Shown: positions 7,432-15,930 of the stretch, in pieces
Layout: the number at the start of each line of letters is the position of its first letter
Position numbering within the stretch: the stretch's first letter is position 1
From: Marinilabiliaceae bacterium
GTDB lineage: Bacteria; Bacteroidota; Bacteroidia; Bacteroidales; Marinilabiliaceae
Direction of reading: 5' to 3'
Assembly (NCBI GenBank): GCA_016342595.1
Contig: JAEINY010000020.1
Span: forward strand, 1 to 43,031
DNA length: 43,031 nucleotides
Program-made: the position numbers and the translations under genes
The notes under the pieces: model-generated
The model's input: only the letters and a program-made list of their open reading frames with translations
Database searches by the model: none
Told to the model about the DNA's origin: nothing

Positions 7432-10400
7432 ATGAAGACATACTCTTTAGGTTCCGTGCTTAACGGAAAACCGGCCTTGTGGCCGAGATGGAAAAGTTAC
7501 ATCTTTTTAATACCATTGATGACATTCTTAACATGCTTTCAATTAGTAGGACAGGAAGAAACAACATCAAAGAAAGAGAACCCTGTAGCCGTTAGTGAGC
7601 TATTTAAACAGATTCAGGAGAAAACAGGATACCGTTTTTTCTACAGCGATGACATTCAGGATTTGGATAAAATGATTACGCTGGACGCAAAAATGAAAGA
7701 TATTGAGGTAGTTATTGCTGAATTAAAGCAAAAAACAAATCTCGATTTTAGGATGTTGGAGAATAACCTGATTGTGGTAATCCCGACAGGTGTTGCACAG
7801 CAAGCTATTGTGGTGAAGGGAAAGGTAAAAGCCAAATCTGATAACATAGCGCTGCCCGGTGTAAATGTATTTGTGAAAGGAACCACACATGGTACAATTA
7901 CCGATTTCGATGGTAATTATACCCTGGAAGTTTCCAGCAAATACGATGTACTGGTTTATTCATTTATCGGCTTTGAAGAGCAGGAAATTCCTATCAACGG
8001 TCAGAGCTCAATTGATGTGACTCTGCAAGATGATGTAACTGCTTTAGGTGAAGTAGTCGTTACGGCTCTGAATATTGAAAGAGATAAGAGTTCATTGGGA
8101 TATTCAATCACATCTGTGGGAAGTGAAGAATTAACCGACGTAAAACAAAATAATCCCATAAATTCACTGGTAGGTAAAGTTTCTGGCTTACAGATATCCA
8201 GTGCCCCATCGGGTGTGGATGGTTCCACAAGAGTGGTATTAAGGGGTATAGCATCACTTTCAAGTGAAAACAGACCGCTTGTTGTTGTGGATGGCGTACC
8301 GGTCAGTGGCGGAACCTATGGAAGTGCCAGTAATTGGGGTGGTACCGATAAAGGGGATGCTTTATCGGACATTAATCCCGATGACGTGGAATCGATGAGT
8401 GTTTTAAAGGGTGCAGGTGCTGCTGCTCTATATGGTTCTCGTGCAGCTAATGGAGTCATTCTGATCATTACAAAAAAAGGAAAGAAACGTAAGGGCCTGG
8501 GTGTTTCATTTAACTCAAGTTTTATGGTTGATAATCCAATGGTATATCCGGATCTTCAGAATGAGTATGGGCAAGGTGCTTATGGTCGATACCCTACAGA
8601 CGTTAAGGGTGATATATCCAATGTAACAGGTGAAGAGCCATGGATTTGGAGTTGGGGTAGCAAAATGGATGGTTCATTGCAGCAGGACTGGCTTGGTAAT
8701 AGCATACCATATGAGGCTCAATCCAACTATTTTAAAGAGTTTTACCGCACGGGTACTACCCTCATTAATACATTGGCATTCGATGGAGGTAGCGAAAACT
8801 CTACTTTCAGGGCATCCATTACACAGCAGAATAGTAATGGCATGTATCCAACTAATGATATGAGCAAACAAACATTCAATGTTCATGGAAGTTCAAAGAT
8901 CAGCGATAAACTTGAGATGAATGCCAAGGTTACATATATTCATAATAAAGTCAAAAACCGCCCATATCTTGCTGAGGATCCTGCCAATGCTGGTTGGTCA
9001 CTTAGTTCTATGCCGCGAAACGTTGTGCTGCAAAGTGTGAAAGATAATGCTGAGGCTGCTGATGGCTACGAACAATGGGCTTGGGATCGCACAGTATCGA
9101 ATCCTTATTGGACGATGAATAACAAAAAGAACAGTGACGAGAAGCACCGTGTGCAAGGATTACTTTTTGTTAAGTATGATTTCACGAATAAACTAAACCT
9201 TTTGGTGCGTTCAGGGATCGATTTTACTAATTTCAGTTCGAAAGAATATGTCGCTAGTGGTAGTTATAATGGTAGTAGTTATCTGGGGTCAATGGGGCAA
9301 AGCACCAGTAACAGTTATGAATGGAATAGTGATTTTCTTTTAGCGTATGATACACCACTCGGCGAGGACTTTAAGGTGAATTTAAGTGTGGGAGGAAACC
9401 ATCGATATAATAATTGGAAAGGTATAGGACAAAATGGAGGAGAATGGAAGGTACCTGATTTTTTTCACATGAGTAATCTCAAGAATTTTTCTACCTGGGA
9501 AAGTCTTAGTGAGAAAGAGGTTTTGTCTTTGTATGGTTTAGGAACAATCTCTTTCAAAAATTATCTTTATTTTGATATGACCTATCGTACTGACTGGTCA
9601 TCTACTTTACCAGAAGAAAATAACTCATACAGTTTTTACTCCGGCAACCTCAGTTTTCTGTTTACTGAAGCATTTAATATTCACTCAAATTTCCTGTCAA
9701 ACGGTAAGATCAGAGCATCTGTCGCAAAAGTAGGAAACGATGCCTCGGCCTATCAAACTACCAACTACTACAATGTATCTCAATCTAATTTCCCCTATCC
9801 GCTTGGTGGAATGAGCGGGCAGTTGGCCTTTGAGAATTTCAAACCGGAAATTACCAATTCATGGGAGGTAGGAACTAATTTAAGTTTTTTCAATAATAGA
9901 GTAGAACTGGATCTTGCATATTACGACGGTACATCCAAGAATATGATTATGAGTGTTGAGTTGGCTCCTTCGTCAGGATTTGGTTCCCAGAGAATTAATG
10001 CAGGTGAGGTAAGAAATCAGGGTTATGAGTTTTTAATTAGCGGGTCGGCTGTTAATAAAACTAACTTTAGTTACGATTTGTCACTTAACTTTTCTGAAAA
10101 CATAAATGAGGTTATTTCCTTAAATGAGGGAGTTGAAAGACAAGTATTATTAGAAGCAGTTACCGGTTTTGCTTATGTAGAACTTCGTAAAGGAGAGCCT
10201 TACGGATCAATATATGGAAATGATTATGCCAGAAATGAAAAAGGGCAAAAACTTATAGACGATTATGGCAATCCAATACTTGGTGATTATAAAAAACTAG
10301 GTGATATTAATCCTGACCTGATGGGTGGGTTCACAAATAATTTAAGGTATAAAAATCTTAGCCTTAAATTTCTAATTGACTTTCAGCTTGGTGGTGAATA

Positions 10401-10899
10401 CTATTCTGAATCCAGGCTTTATCAAGACTTAATGGGTACGTCAAAAAAATCTTTAAAAGGAAGGGATGAATGGTATGCTACTCATGAAGGATTGCTACAC
10501 TCAGATCCGATTTCGGGTGTTATCCCTAAAGGGTATGTCGAAGAGGGAGTAAATGTTAATACGGGGCAAGCTAATGATGTACCAGTTCAACCGATGACCA
10601 GAAACCTTAATGTTATTTACTTCCAAAAGATAGTAAAAGATTACATTATGGATGCTACTAATGTGCGCTTAAGGGAATTATCTTTAGGGTATACATTGCC
10701 ACAGAAATGGATGGAAAAGTCATTTCTGACGCGAGTACATGTATCATTTGTTGCCAGGAATCTGTTCTTCTTCTATAATGCATCACATGATTACGATCCG
10801 GAATCCGGGTTTAATTCTGGTGGTATTGGAAATGCATTTGAATTAAACCCAATGCCTACTTCAAGAAGTTTTGGATTTAATATGTCATTAAACTTTTAA
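7432..10899 (+). CDS. SusC/RagA-type TonB-dependent outer-membrane transporter with STN domain
   Basis: Outer-membrane importer for glycan fragments, energised by TonB and paired with the SusD lipoprotein next to it. It is 1155 residues. The order is a long signal segment (about 1-42), an STN (secretin/TonB short N-terminal) signalling domain (about 52-118, FRFFYSDD-like and MKDIEVVIAEL), a carboxypeptidase-regulatory-like domain (about 128-205, GVNVFVKGTTHGTITDFDGNYTL), the plug (about 215-330, with LVGKVSGLQI and GAGAAALYGSRAANGVI) and the 22-strand barrel ending in a C-terminal Phe (MSLNF). The STN domain is what allows such a transporter to signal to FecR, in line with the fecR gene 40 bp upstream. 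fecR-susC-susD are probably one operon. Confidence 0.97.
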   Translation: MKTYSLGSVLNGKPALWPRWKSYIFLIPLMTFLTCFQLVGQEETTSKKENPVAVSELFKQIQEKTGYRFFYSDDIQDLDKMITLDAKMKDIEVVIAELKQKTNLDFRMLENNLIVVIPTGVAQQAIVVKGKVKAKSDNIALPGVNVFVKGTTHGTITDFDGNYTLEVSSKYDVLVYSFIGFEEQEIPINGQSSIDVTLQDDVTALGEVVVTALNIERDKSSLGYSITSVGSEELTDVKQNNPINSLVGKVSGLQISSAPSGVDGSTRVVLRGIASLSSENRPLVVVDGVPVSGGTYGSASNWGGTDKGDALSDINPDDVESMSVLKGAGAAALYGSRAANGVILIITKKGKKRKGLGVSFNSSFMVDNPMVYPDLQNEYGQGAYGRYPTDVKGDISNVTGEEPWIWSWGSKMDGSLQQDWLGNSIPYEAQSNYFKEFYRTGTTLINTLAFDGGSENSTFRASITQQNSNGMYPTNDMSKQTFNVHGSSKISDKLEMNAKVTYIHNKVKNRPYLAEDPANAGWSLSSMPRNVVLQSVKDNAEAADGYEQWAWDRTVSNPYWTMNNKKNSDEKHRVQGLLFVKYDFTNKLNLLVRSGIDFTNFSSKEYVASGSYNGSSYLGSMGQSTSNSYEWNSDFLLAYDTPLGEDFKVNLSVGGNHRYNNWKGIGQNGGEWKVPDFFHMSNLKNFSTWESLSEKEVLSLYGLGTISFKNYLYFDMTYRTDWSSTLPEENNSYSFYSGNLSFLFTEAFNIHSNFLSNGKIRASVAKVGNDASAYQTTNYYNVSQSNFPYPLGGMSGQLAFENFKPEITNSWEVGTNLSFFNNRVELDLAYYDGTSKNMIMSVELAPSSGFGSQRINAGEVRNQGYEFLISGSAVNKTNFSYDLSLNFSENINEVISLNEGVERQVLLEAVTGFAYVELRKGEPYGSIYGNDYARNEKGQKLIDDYGNPILGDYKKLGDINPDLMGGFTNNLRYKNLSLKFLIDFQLGGEYYSESRLYQDLMGTSKKSLKGRDEWYATHEGLLHSDPISGVIPKGYVEEGVNVNTGQANDVPVQPMTRNLNVIYFQKIVKDYIMDATNVRLRELSLGYTLPQKWMEKSFLTRVHVSFVARNLFFFYNASHDYDPESGFNSGGIGNAFELNPMPTSRSFGFNMSLNF

Positions 10900-10936
10900 T
10901 CGTGATGAACATTATAAACTTGACAAACTAATAGAG

Positions 10937-12466
10937 ATGAAAATGGTATATAAAACAAAAACAATAAGGTTTGTTCTGATACTGTCAGTTTTGTTATCAG
11001 GATTAACTAACTGTACCGACAGGTGGGAAGAGATGAATACGGATCCCAACAAACTAAAAAATATTCCGGATGAATATTTGTTTACTAGTGCTGTGCGCGG
11101 AGCGTTTAACGATGCCAGTAATGATCTGCATACTACTTATGGTGGGCAACATGCTCATATCTATGTTTCAAATAATTGGGTGCGTCCGATAGATACCTAT
11201 ATGGGTGTTGGTAATAATGATTATCCTGAATTTATATTTGAAGCCATTTATAATTCATCGATACGTAATGCCGTTGAAGTAATGCACCTGACTTCTGAAG
11301 GTGAAAAATATGCGAACAAATGGCACAATGTTCAGGCGCAAATCATTGCTGTTGTTAGTTTTTCGAAATTAACTGATGCCTTTGGTGATGTTCCTTATTT
11401 TGAGGCAGGAATGGGGAAATACGGTAATACCACACCAAAATATGATAAGCAGGAGGAAATATACACTGATATGCTTGCAAAATTAACAAATGCCATAGCA
11501 GTATTGGAAGAGGCAGAGGCAGAGAATCATATTTATGCGTCGGATGTTGACCCTATATATCAAGGAAATGTTGAAAACTGGATACGCTTTGCGAACTCTT
11601 ACAGGTTGCATCTTGCCATGCGTGCCAGATTTGTTGATCCCGGCAAATATGAACCGGTTATTAAGGAGTGTCTGTCACAACCATTGATGGATGATAATAG
11701 TCAGAATCCTATTCTGTTAACCTCAGATAGTAAAAGTGATATGTACAATCCTTGGTGGGGCTATTGGAATGCAAGTCAGAAAGGGACATATAATTTAGTA
11801 TGGGCTGAAAAATTTATTACTGCTTTAAAAGAAACTAATGATCCGCGCCTCTCTTTTTATGCTACCAAAAACCCGGCCGGTGAATATGCCGGATTTCCAA
11901 ACGGTTTATCTGATGAAGAGTATTCAAAGTACAACAGAAAAGATGTATCTATTCCTTCGGAGCAATTTTTTGCTAAAACGCAACCTATATATCTGATTAC
12001 AGCCGGACAAATATGCCTATACAAAGCAGAAGCTGCGCTGTTCAATATTCAAGGTGTTGGTGGTGATGCAAATAAACTATACCAAGACGCCATTGCATTG
12101 TGTATGGAGCAATGGGATATTGATGATGAGTTTATTGATACCTACCTCGAGAACGAAAAGGAAGCAACACTGAGTGCTGACCAAGAAGATAATTACCGTA
12201 AAATCAGCACCCAGATGTGGATTACAAGTGTACCAAATGCATTTGAATCGTGGTGTACCATTCGTCGTACTGGTTATCCTGTTATAGCCCGGCGGACAGG
12301 CCCGGAGTTTGAGAAAGGCGTTACCGATGGCTTTATGCCAATTAGGGTGCTGTATCCTGCAACAAAGGAGCGATCTATTAATGGTGATAACATGCAGGAG
12401 GCTATTGACCGCTTACCCGGGGGGGAAGATAAAGTTGACATAAAAGTTTGGTGGGATGCGCGCTAA
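10937..12466 (+). CDS. SusD/RagB-like nutrient-binding lipoprotein
   Basis: Surface lipoprotein that forms the lid over the SusC barrel and captures glycans. The 509-residue protein has a signal peptide with an anchoring Cys26 (SGLTNC). The mature start (MNTDPNKLKNIPDEYLF) is typical of the SusD-like_2 branch. TPR-like helices with FAKLTDAFGDVPYFEA-like residues (here FSKLTDAFGDVPYFEAG), NRLHLAMR-like NSYRLHLAMRARF and a C-terminal GF.P.RVLYP segment support the family. It starts 37 bp after SusC, in the standard SusCD order. The ligand cannot be read from the sequence; it should match the substrate of the surrounding fucosidases. Confidence 0.95.
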   Translation: MKMVYKTKTIRFVLILSVLLSGLTNCTDRWEEMNTDPNKLKNIPDEYLFTSAVRGAFNDASNDLHTTYGGQHAHIYVSNNWVRPIDTYMGVGNNDYPEFIFEAIYNSSIRNAVEVMHLTSEGEKYANKWHNVQAQIIAVVSFSKLTDAFGDVPYFEAGMGKYGNTTPKYDKQEEIYTDMLAKLTNAIAVLEEAEAENHIYASDVDPIYQGNVENWIRFANSYRLHLAMRARFVDPGKYEPVIKECLSQPLMDDNSQNPILLTSDSKSDMYNPWWGYWNASQKGTYNLVWAEKFITALKETNDPRLSFYATKNPAGEYAGFPNGLSDEEYSKYNRKDVSIPSEQFFAKTQPIYLITAGQICLYKAEAALFNIQGVGGDANKLYQDAIALCMEQWDIDDEFIDTYLENEKEATLSADQEDNYRKISTQMWITSVPNAFESWCTIRRTGYPVIARRTGPEFEKGVTDGFMPIRVLYPATKERSINGDNMQEAIDRLPGGEDKVDIKVWWDAR

Positions 12467-12528
12467 GCTTATTTGAGAATTAAAATAAATACAGATTAAC
12501 TTAAATCACTAATTAAATTTAATTCGTT

Positions 12529-13479
12529 ATGAAAAAGAGAAATTTATTAAGCATTGTATTGGGATTAGCACTTATGATGGGTGCCTTCTTTACCAGTTGT
12601 AGTGATGATGACGGACCTGCAAAACCTACAATTGAATTATTCATCACTACTGATGGATTTACTATAGATATTGCAGCAGAAGCTGAAAACGTAACTACAT
12701 GGGCATGTGAATATGGTGACGGAACAGTTTCAGAAACTGCAGGAAGTCATACTCACACCTATGCTACAGGTGGAGATTTTACCATTAAGTGTACTGTTAC
12801 AGGTGACGGCGGACCTACCACAACTACTGAATTAGTAACAATCGCTACCATTGAGGAACTATTAACTGCACATACATGGGTTATGTCGAATGCTGGTACT
12901 GGCAACGGTTTAGGATTTCATATTACCAGTGATCTTGTTGTTGACCAAGCTGCAACAGATGTTTTAGCAACTATTGATGGATTACAGGGTGACGACGATG
13001 TTCCATATAATTTCCCTGATGAGTATGAGGATGAGTACACATTTAATGCCGATAAATCATATGCCGTTGATTACAAAAACAATAATGCATTGTCCAGTTG
13101 GGTTTATTCTCCACAAGATAAGATAGTTGGTACATGTTTCTATGTTGGTATGTTCGCTATTTCTCAGGATCCACTGCAAGGTGCTACATGGGCTTTACAT
13201 GAGAATCAGAATCTGGTTCTTAAAACGGTTTATGATGAGTCTAAAGAAGGTACCAGCGGTGGAGTTGCCGAAACAGTTACTTTTGAAAGTGTTGATTATG
13301 TTACCTTCACAAATGGTGGTTTCCTCGGCATCAAAGACTACACCTCAACCGCAATAATTAGAAGTATTACTGCTGATGAGTTAGCTGTTACTGTATTCTT
13401 CCATAGTTATAATGATGGTACTTTAGGCACAGAAGAACCTTCATTTCTACTTAACTTGACTTTCGTACCTAAGCAATAA
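12529..13479 (+). CDS. PKD-domain surface lipoprotein (SusE-position glycan-binding candidate)
   Basis: A 316-residue lipoprotein with a clear lipobox (FFTSC, Cys24) followed by Asp/Asp/Asp-Gly, the acidic stretch typical of surface export in Bacteroidetes. A PKD-type immunoglobulin-like domain occupies about residues 40-108 (YGDGTVSETAGSHTHTYATGGDFTIKCTVTG). The rest, about 110-316, is a beta-rich domain with many aromatic residues that I do not recognise as a named family. Its place directly after SusD is that of SusE/SusF-type surface glycan-binding proteins, so a role in holding the substrate at the cell surface is likely. There is no catalytic motif. It is probably the last gene of the fecR-susC-susD transcript; a weak hairpin follows. 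Confidence 0.85.
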   Translation: MKKRNLLSIVLGLALMMGAFFTSCSDDDGPAKPTIELFITTDGFTIDIAAEAENVTTWACEYGDGTVSETAGSHTHTYATGGDFTIKCTVTGDGGPTTTTELVTIATIEELLTAHTWVMSNAGTGNGLGFHITSDLVVDQAATDVLATIDGLQGDDDVPYNFPDEYEDEYTFNADKSYAVDYKNNNALSSWVYSPQDKIVGTCFYVGMFAISQDPLQGATWALHENQNLVLKTVYDESKEGTSGGVAETVTFESVDYVTFTNGGFLGIKDYTSTAIIRSITADELAVTVFFHSYNDGTLGTEEPSFLLNLTFVPKQ

Positions 13480-13496
13480 AACTTTCTATCATACTC

Positions 13497-13523
13497 AACC
13501 GCCCTGCATGTGCCGGGGTGGTT
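13497..13523 (+). terminator. Possible weak terminator hairpin after the SusD operon
   Basis: AACCGCCC (13497-13504) pairs with GGGTGGTT (13516-13523) in an 8-bp stem with one G-U pair. It lies 18 bp after the stop of the PKD lipoprotein gene. The downstream sequence is only modestly T-rich, so termination may be partial. Confidence 0.35.
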
Positions 13524-13697
13524 ACTTTCTCCGTTTAATTTTCCTTTCATTTATTTGAATTCTATAAACTGAAGCTATTCGGTCCGGTGAATATATGCCT
13601 ATACTCGAACAAAAATCAACTTTTCATCACAACCCCAAAAAAAGAATAAAATTTAGTGGTTTCATTTATCCCCAAATGGGACTATATATACCACATG

Positions 13698-13729
13698 TTT
13701 CATAGAAGACGTCTTGAATTGTATTTTTG
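13698..13729 (+). promoter_or_regulatory. Candidate Bacteroidetes-type promoter of the GH5 gene
   Basis: A TATTTTTG sequence (13722-13729) matches the TAnnTTTG -7 motif of Bacteroidetes housekeeping promoters. TTTC at 13698-13701, 20 bp upstream, is one base from the TTTG -33 motif. The start codon is 46 bp downstream. This suggests the GH5 gene can be transcribed separately from the susCD operon. Confidence 0.4.
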
Positions 13730-13775
13730 AGAAGTAAAAAATGATCGACAAAAACAACATTAAAATAATTAGCAT

Positions 13776-15401
13776 ATGAGACGCACACAACTTTTTTCAG
13801 TGGCACTTTGCCTGGCCTTTATAATGGCTGCTTGCTCAGTGAGTGAGAAAAATAAGTATGTAGATTCTAAACCTATCACTATACAGGGCACAAAATTTAT
13901 TGATGGCTTTGGGCGTCAGGTGATGCTCAATGGTGTTAATTTGGTGAACAAAAACCCAAAAGAGAATTACATTGGTAAGGAAGATGCCGAAACCTTTGCA
14001 AACTTTAATAAATGGGGTTTTAACGTCATTCGATTGGGCATTATCTGGGATGGCTTGGAGCCAGAACCCGGGCAATACGATGAGAATTATTTGAAGAAGA
14101 TCGACCAACAAATTCAGTGGGCTGAAGACAATGGGGTGTATGTGTTTCTGGATATGCATCAGGATCTTTTCAGTGTGAAATACAGTGATGGGGCACCCAA
14201 GTGGGCTACCTTGGATGAAGGAAAACCGCATGTACAGGGGGCGGTATGGAGCGATGCTTACTTAATCAGCCCGGCTGTTCAAACTTCATGGGATAATTTC
14301 TGGGCCAATGCACCAGTATCAACTGGAAAAGGCGTGCAGGATCATTATGCTGCAGCCTGGCAGCATGTGGCGAAACGATACGCCGACAATAAAACAGTGA
14401 TTGGTTTTGATATCATGAATGAGCCTTTTGCTGGTTCTGAAGCGCAAATGTTCATGCCTTATATGTTCGGCGCCTATGCGCAGTTAATGACAGAGGAAAC
14501 AGGTAAAGAAATGACTGCCGAAGAGGTGGGCATGATGTGGTCTGATCCTGAAACCCGCTATGAGGCCCTCAATCAGGTGTCTTCGAAAGAACGTTGGTCA
14601 AAAGTAGTGGATGCCGTTTATGAGTTGAATAGTGCCTTTGAAAGTGGCCCCTTGCAAGCCTTTTACCAAAAAGTAGCTCATGCCGTGCGTGAGATTGATA
14701 CCCAAAAAATACTGTTCTTCAACCACAGTTATTTTTGTAATAGTGGTGTTTATACCGCTTTGGAACCGTTTAAACTGGCTGATGGCACCACTGATCCATT
14801 AGTGGCCTATGCAGCCCATGGCTACGATTTACTCGTAGATACAGATAAACTATCCAACTCTAGTGACGATAGACTTGAATTGATCTTTGAGCGTATTTAC
14901 CAGAGTGGCAAGCGCATGAATGTGCCTGTTCTGGTTGGCGAATGGGGTGCCTTAGGTGGTGAAACGCCTGGTCGCACTGAGTTGGCTCATAAAAACCTCA
15001 AGCTGTTTGAGAAGTTCTTATTCAATAACACTTACTGGGCTTATGGGCGGGGAACCGAGAACTATTCTTATTTCAAAAATGGTGTGATTCGTCCATTTCC
15101 TGAGCTTATAGCCGGTGAATTGAGTAGTTATGATTATGATCCTGTAAGCGGCGAATTTACTTGTAAATGGAATGAGAAGGCAGATATTAATGCGCCCACA
15201 AAAATTTACATTCCTAATTTGAGTGAAGTATCTCAGGAGGCCATTAAGTTAATACCAGATGCGGAAGGTATTATTATAGAACCAATCGAAGGAAGTGATG
15301 CGGGTTATATCACTATTTTATCACAGGGTAAGCAGCAACAGCGTAATATATCGTTTACCATTGAGAAAGGGAATGTGATCTCTCTTTCTACGGATAAATA
15401 A
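13776..15401 (+). CDS. GH5 glycoside hydrolase of endoglycoceramidase type
   Basis: Lipoprotein-type retaining endo-glycosidase, 541 residues, lipobox MAACS (Cys20). The (beta/alpha)8 barrel begins with VMLNGVNLVNKNP. It has the VFLDMHQDLFS motif characteristic of the endoglycoceramidase branch of GH5, the acid/base motif FDIMNEPF (Glu216) and the nucleophile motif LVGEWGALGG (Glu389). The C-terminal 90 residues form a small beta-domain like the GH5 C-terminal domain seen in these enzymes. Characterised relatives release whole glycans from ceramide or act on related beta-galactosides or glucosides; the exact substrate here is unknown. It stands alone, 296 bp after the PKD lipoprotein and 529 bp before the third fucosidase, with its own candidate promoter. 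As a surface-anchored endo-enzyme it could start degradation before SusCD uptake. Confidence 0.88.
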   Translation: MRRTQLFSVALCLAFIMAACSVSEKNKYVDSKPITIQGTKFIDGFGRQVMLNGVNLVNKNPKENYIGKEDAETFANFNKWGFNVIRLGIIWDGLEPEPGQYDENYLKKIDQQIQWAEDNGVYVFLDMHQDLFSVKYSDGAPKWATLDEGKPHVQGAVWSDAYLISPAVQTSWDNFWANAPVSTGKGVQDHYAAAWQHVAKRYADNKTVIGFDIMNEPFAGSEAQMFMPYMFGAYAQLMTEETGKEMTAEEVGMMWSDPETRYEALNQVSSKERWSKVVDAVYELNSAFESGPLQAFYQKVAHAVREIDTQKILFFNHSYFCNSGVYTALEPFKLADGTTDPLVAYAAHGYDLLVDTDKLSNSSDDRLELIFERIYQSGKRMNVPVLVGEWGALGGETPGRTELAHKNLKLFEKFLFNNTYWAYGRGTENYSYFKNGVIRPFPELIAGELSSYDYDPVSGEFTCKWNEKADINAPTKIYIPNLSEVSQEAIKLIPDAEGIIIEPIEGSDAGYITILSQGKQQQRNISFTIEKGNVISLSTDK

Positions 15402-15506
15402 TACCGATTACTAATCAAAATGCGCCTTAAGTGCGTTGCACTTCTTAAGTCCCTTTGATTATGTATCGGCATATACCAGCGCAGTTTGAAATTAAAATGG
15501 TATAAC
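15401..15506 (+). repeat. Intergenic repeat element, copy B
   Basis: It starts at the GH5 stop codon with ATACCGATTACTAATCAAAA, contains a hairpin CTTAAGTGC/GCACTTCTTAAG (15427-15449) and the block TGATTATGTATCGGCATATACCA, and ends GGTATAAC. The end blocks are shared, in inverted orientation, with 782-896. The rest of the gap to 15640 shows short repeats of the GTATAGTGT type and no gene. Confidence 0.5.
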
Positions 15507-15639
15507 ATTCGTTTCCATCGGCGCAAGGTATAGTGTCCGGTTTATACCTATGCGTGGGCGTCGAAAGTATAGTGTGCAGTAATACTACCGGCATAAATGC
15601 CGGGGTAATGGAAGTGAATGATGTATTAATTCAATTAGG

Positions 15640-15790
15640 GGCTGTCTCAAAAGGCATTAAATAGATGATTCGCCACTAAGCCACTAAGTCTCAGAGAATA
15701 CACAAAGAACTAAATTTCTTCAAGTTAACTCTTAGTGAAGTCTTCGTGTTTTTGTGACTTTGTGGCATTTATTTGGCTTTTGAGACAACC
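15640..15790. mobile_element. MITE-like element with TGTCTCAAAAG termini
   Basis: A 151-bp non-coding element bounded by 14-bp inverted repeats with one mismatch: GGCTGTCTCAAAAG (15640-15653) and CTTTTGAGACAACC (15777-15790). Ends of this GAGACA type are familiar from Bacteroidetes insertion sequences. The interior holds a second inverted pair, GCCACTAAG... with ...GTGACTTTGTGGC, belonging to the CTTCGTGTTTTTGTGAC type of sequence that recurs in other gaps of this window (near 20950-21085, 22750-22850 and 33780-33830). No transposase is present. Confidence 0.55.
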
Positions 15791-15930
15791 TCATATAAAG
15801 GGGAAGAAGATCCGTGCCCTCGATGATTGGGGGTGATAATTGATTTATGCACCACCCTCTCTTGCGACGGAATTCACTGATACACATTTATCCTAATACA
15901 TATGAAAATTAATAAACAGCTTCTAAATAC

